Positions 6,468-6,674 of a DNA stretch of 6,674 nucleotides are shown one piece after another. The first letter of the stretch is position 1, and every line of letters starts with the position of its first letter. The stretch lies in contig PLXI01000201.1 of NCBI GenBank assembly GCA_003151375.1, forward strand, positions 1 through 6,674, given 5' to 3'. The DNA comes from Hyphomicrobiales bacterium (GTDB taxonomy: Bacteria; Pseudomonadota; Alphaproteobacteria; Rhizobiales; Aestuariivirgaceae). A program made the position numbers and the translations under genes. A model generated the notes under the pieces. It did no database searches. It was given only the letters and a program-made list of their open reading frames with translations, and was not told the origin of the DNA.

Positions 6468-6662
6468 ATGTTGAACAACGGTTACACACATTTCGCCGAA
6501 GCATTGGTTTTCGTTCATGGCCGCCACGCAGCCGGAGAAGCCGCGCGCCATGCCCTTTTGTGCGAGAAATCAGGCGATACTGAAACCGCCGCCTATTGGC
6601 GCAAGCTGCAAAACCAACTGGCCAAAGAGTTGGAAAAGCCACAGTCGCGGGGCTATTGTTAG
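6468..6662 (+). CDS. Small hypothetical protein, 64 residues
   Basis: I do not recognise this family with certainty. The protein starts MLNNGYTHFAEALVFVHGRH and looks all-helical: helix one about residues 7-17, then HGRHAAGEAARHALLCEKSG (17-36), then a helix from about 37 to 55 (DTETAAYWRKLQNQLAKELE). The spacing of AAxxAxxH...C...GD...TAxxWRK resembles the helix hairpins of TPR- or MIT-like units, but one hairpin is too little to assign. Four histidines (8, 17, 20, 28) and two cysteines (32 and 64, the latter the last residue) are present; metal binding is possible but unproven. There is no signal peptide or membrane span. Coding is supported by the strong AAGGAG site and by codon choice like its neighbours. 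It sits 96 bases after the thioesterase in the same direction, and its stop is 12 bases from the window end. Confidence 0.75.
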   Translation: MLNNGYTHFAEALVFVHGRHAAGEAARHALLCEKSGDTETAAYWRKLQNQLAKELEKPQSRGYC

Positions 6663-6674
6663 TCGGCTGAAATT

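Overview
The window looks like ordinary chromosomal DNA from an alphaproteobacterium, probably of the Hyphomicrobiales (rhizobia-like) type. The evidence is the family mix: a class II fumarase followed by a DUF4169 protein and a small RHH_4-type ribbon-helix-helix protein, a very long single-span AsmA-family protein, and an LDHD-type FAD oxidase. GC content looks moderate, in the mid-50s by eye. Coding density is very high. I see no insertion sequence, phage gene, CRISPR array, tRNA or rRNA.

Layout: (1) Bases 1-809, plus strand: the 3' end of fumC, a 58-residue DUF4169 protein that starts on GTG and shares one base with the fumC stop, and a 74-residue ribbon-helix-helix protein that overlaps it by 23 bases. 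(2) Bases 832-5845, minus strand: an LDHD/GlcD-type FAD-linked D-2-hydroxyacid dehydrogenase (most like D-lactate dehydrogenase, cytochrome type), then a ~1,200-residue AsmA-family protein whose start lies close behind the oxidase stop. The two look like one transcription unit, convergent with the fumC group across a 22-base gap. (3) Bases 5883-6371, plus strand: a hotdog-fold acyl-CoA thioesterase, divergent from the oxidase across about 37 bases that must hold both promoters. (4) Bases 6468-6662, plus strand: a 64-residue protein I do not recognise, with a very good Shine-Dalgarno sequence.

The genes suggest central and peripheral carbon metabolism (fumarate hydration in the TCA cycle, D-2-hydroxyacid oxidation, CoA-ester hydrolysis) plus one envelope protein. 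Nothing ties them into a single pathway, and I found no clear sign of a new multi-gene system. The points most worth a second look are the tightly overlapped small genes after fumC, the unexplained 64-residue protein, the lone cysteine pair and charged C-terminal tail of the AsmA protein, and the very compact divergent promoter region, where the thioesterase mRNA may be leaderless.
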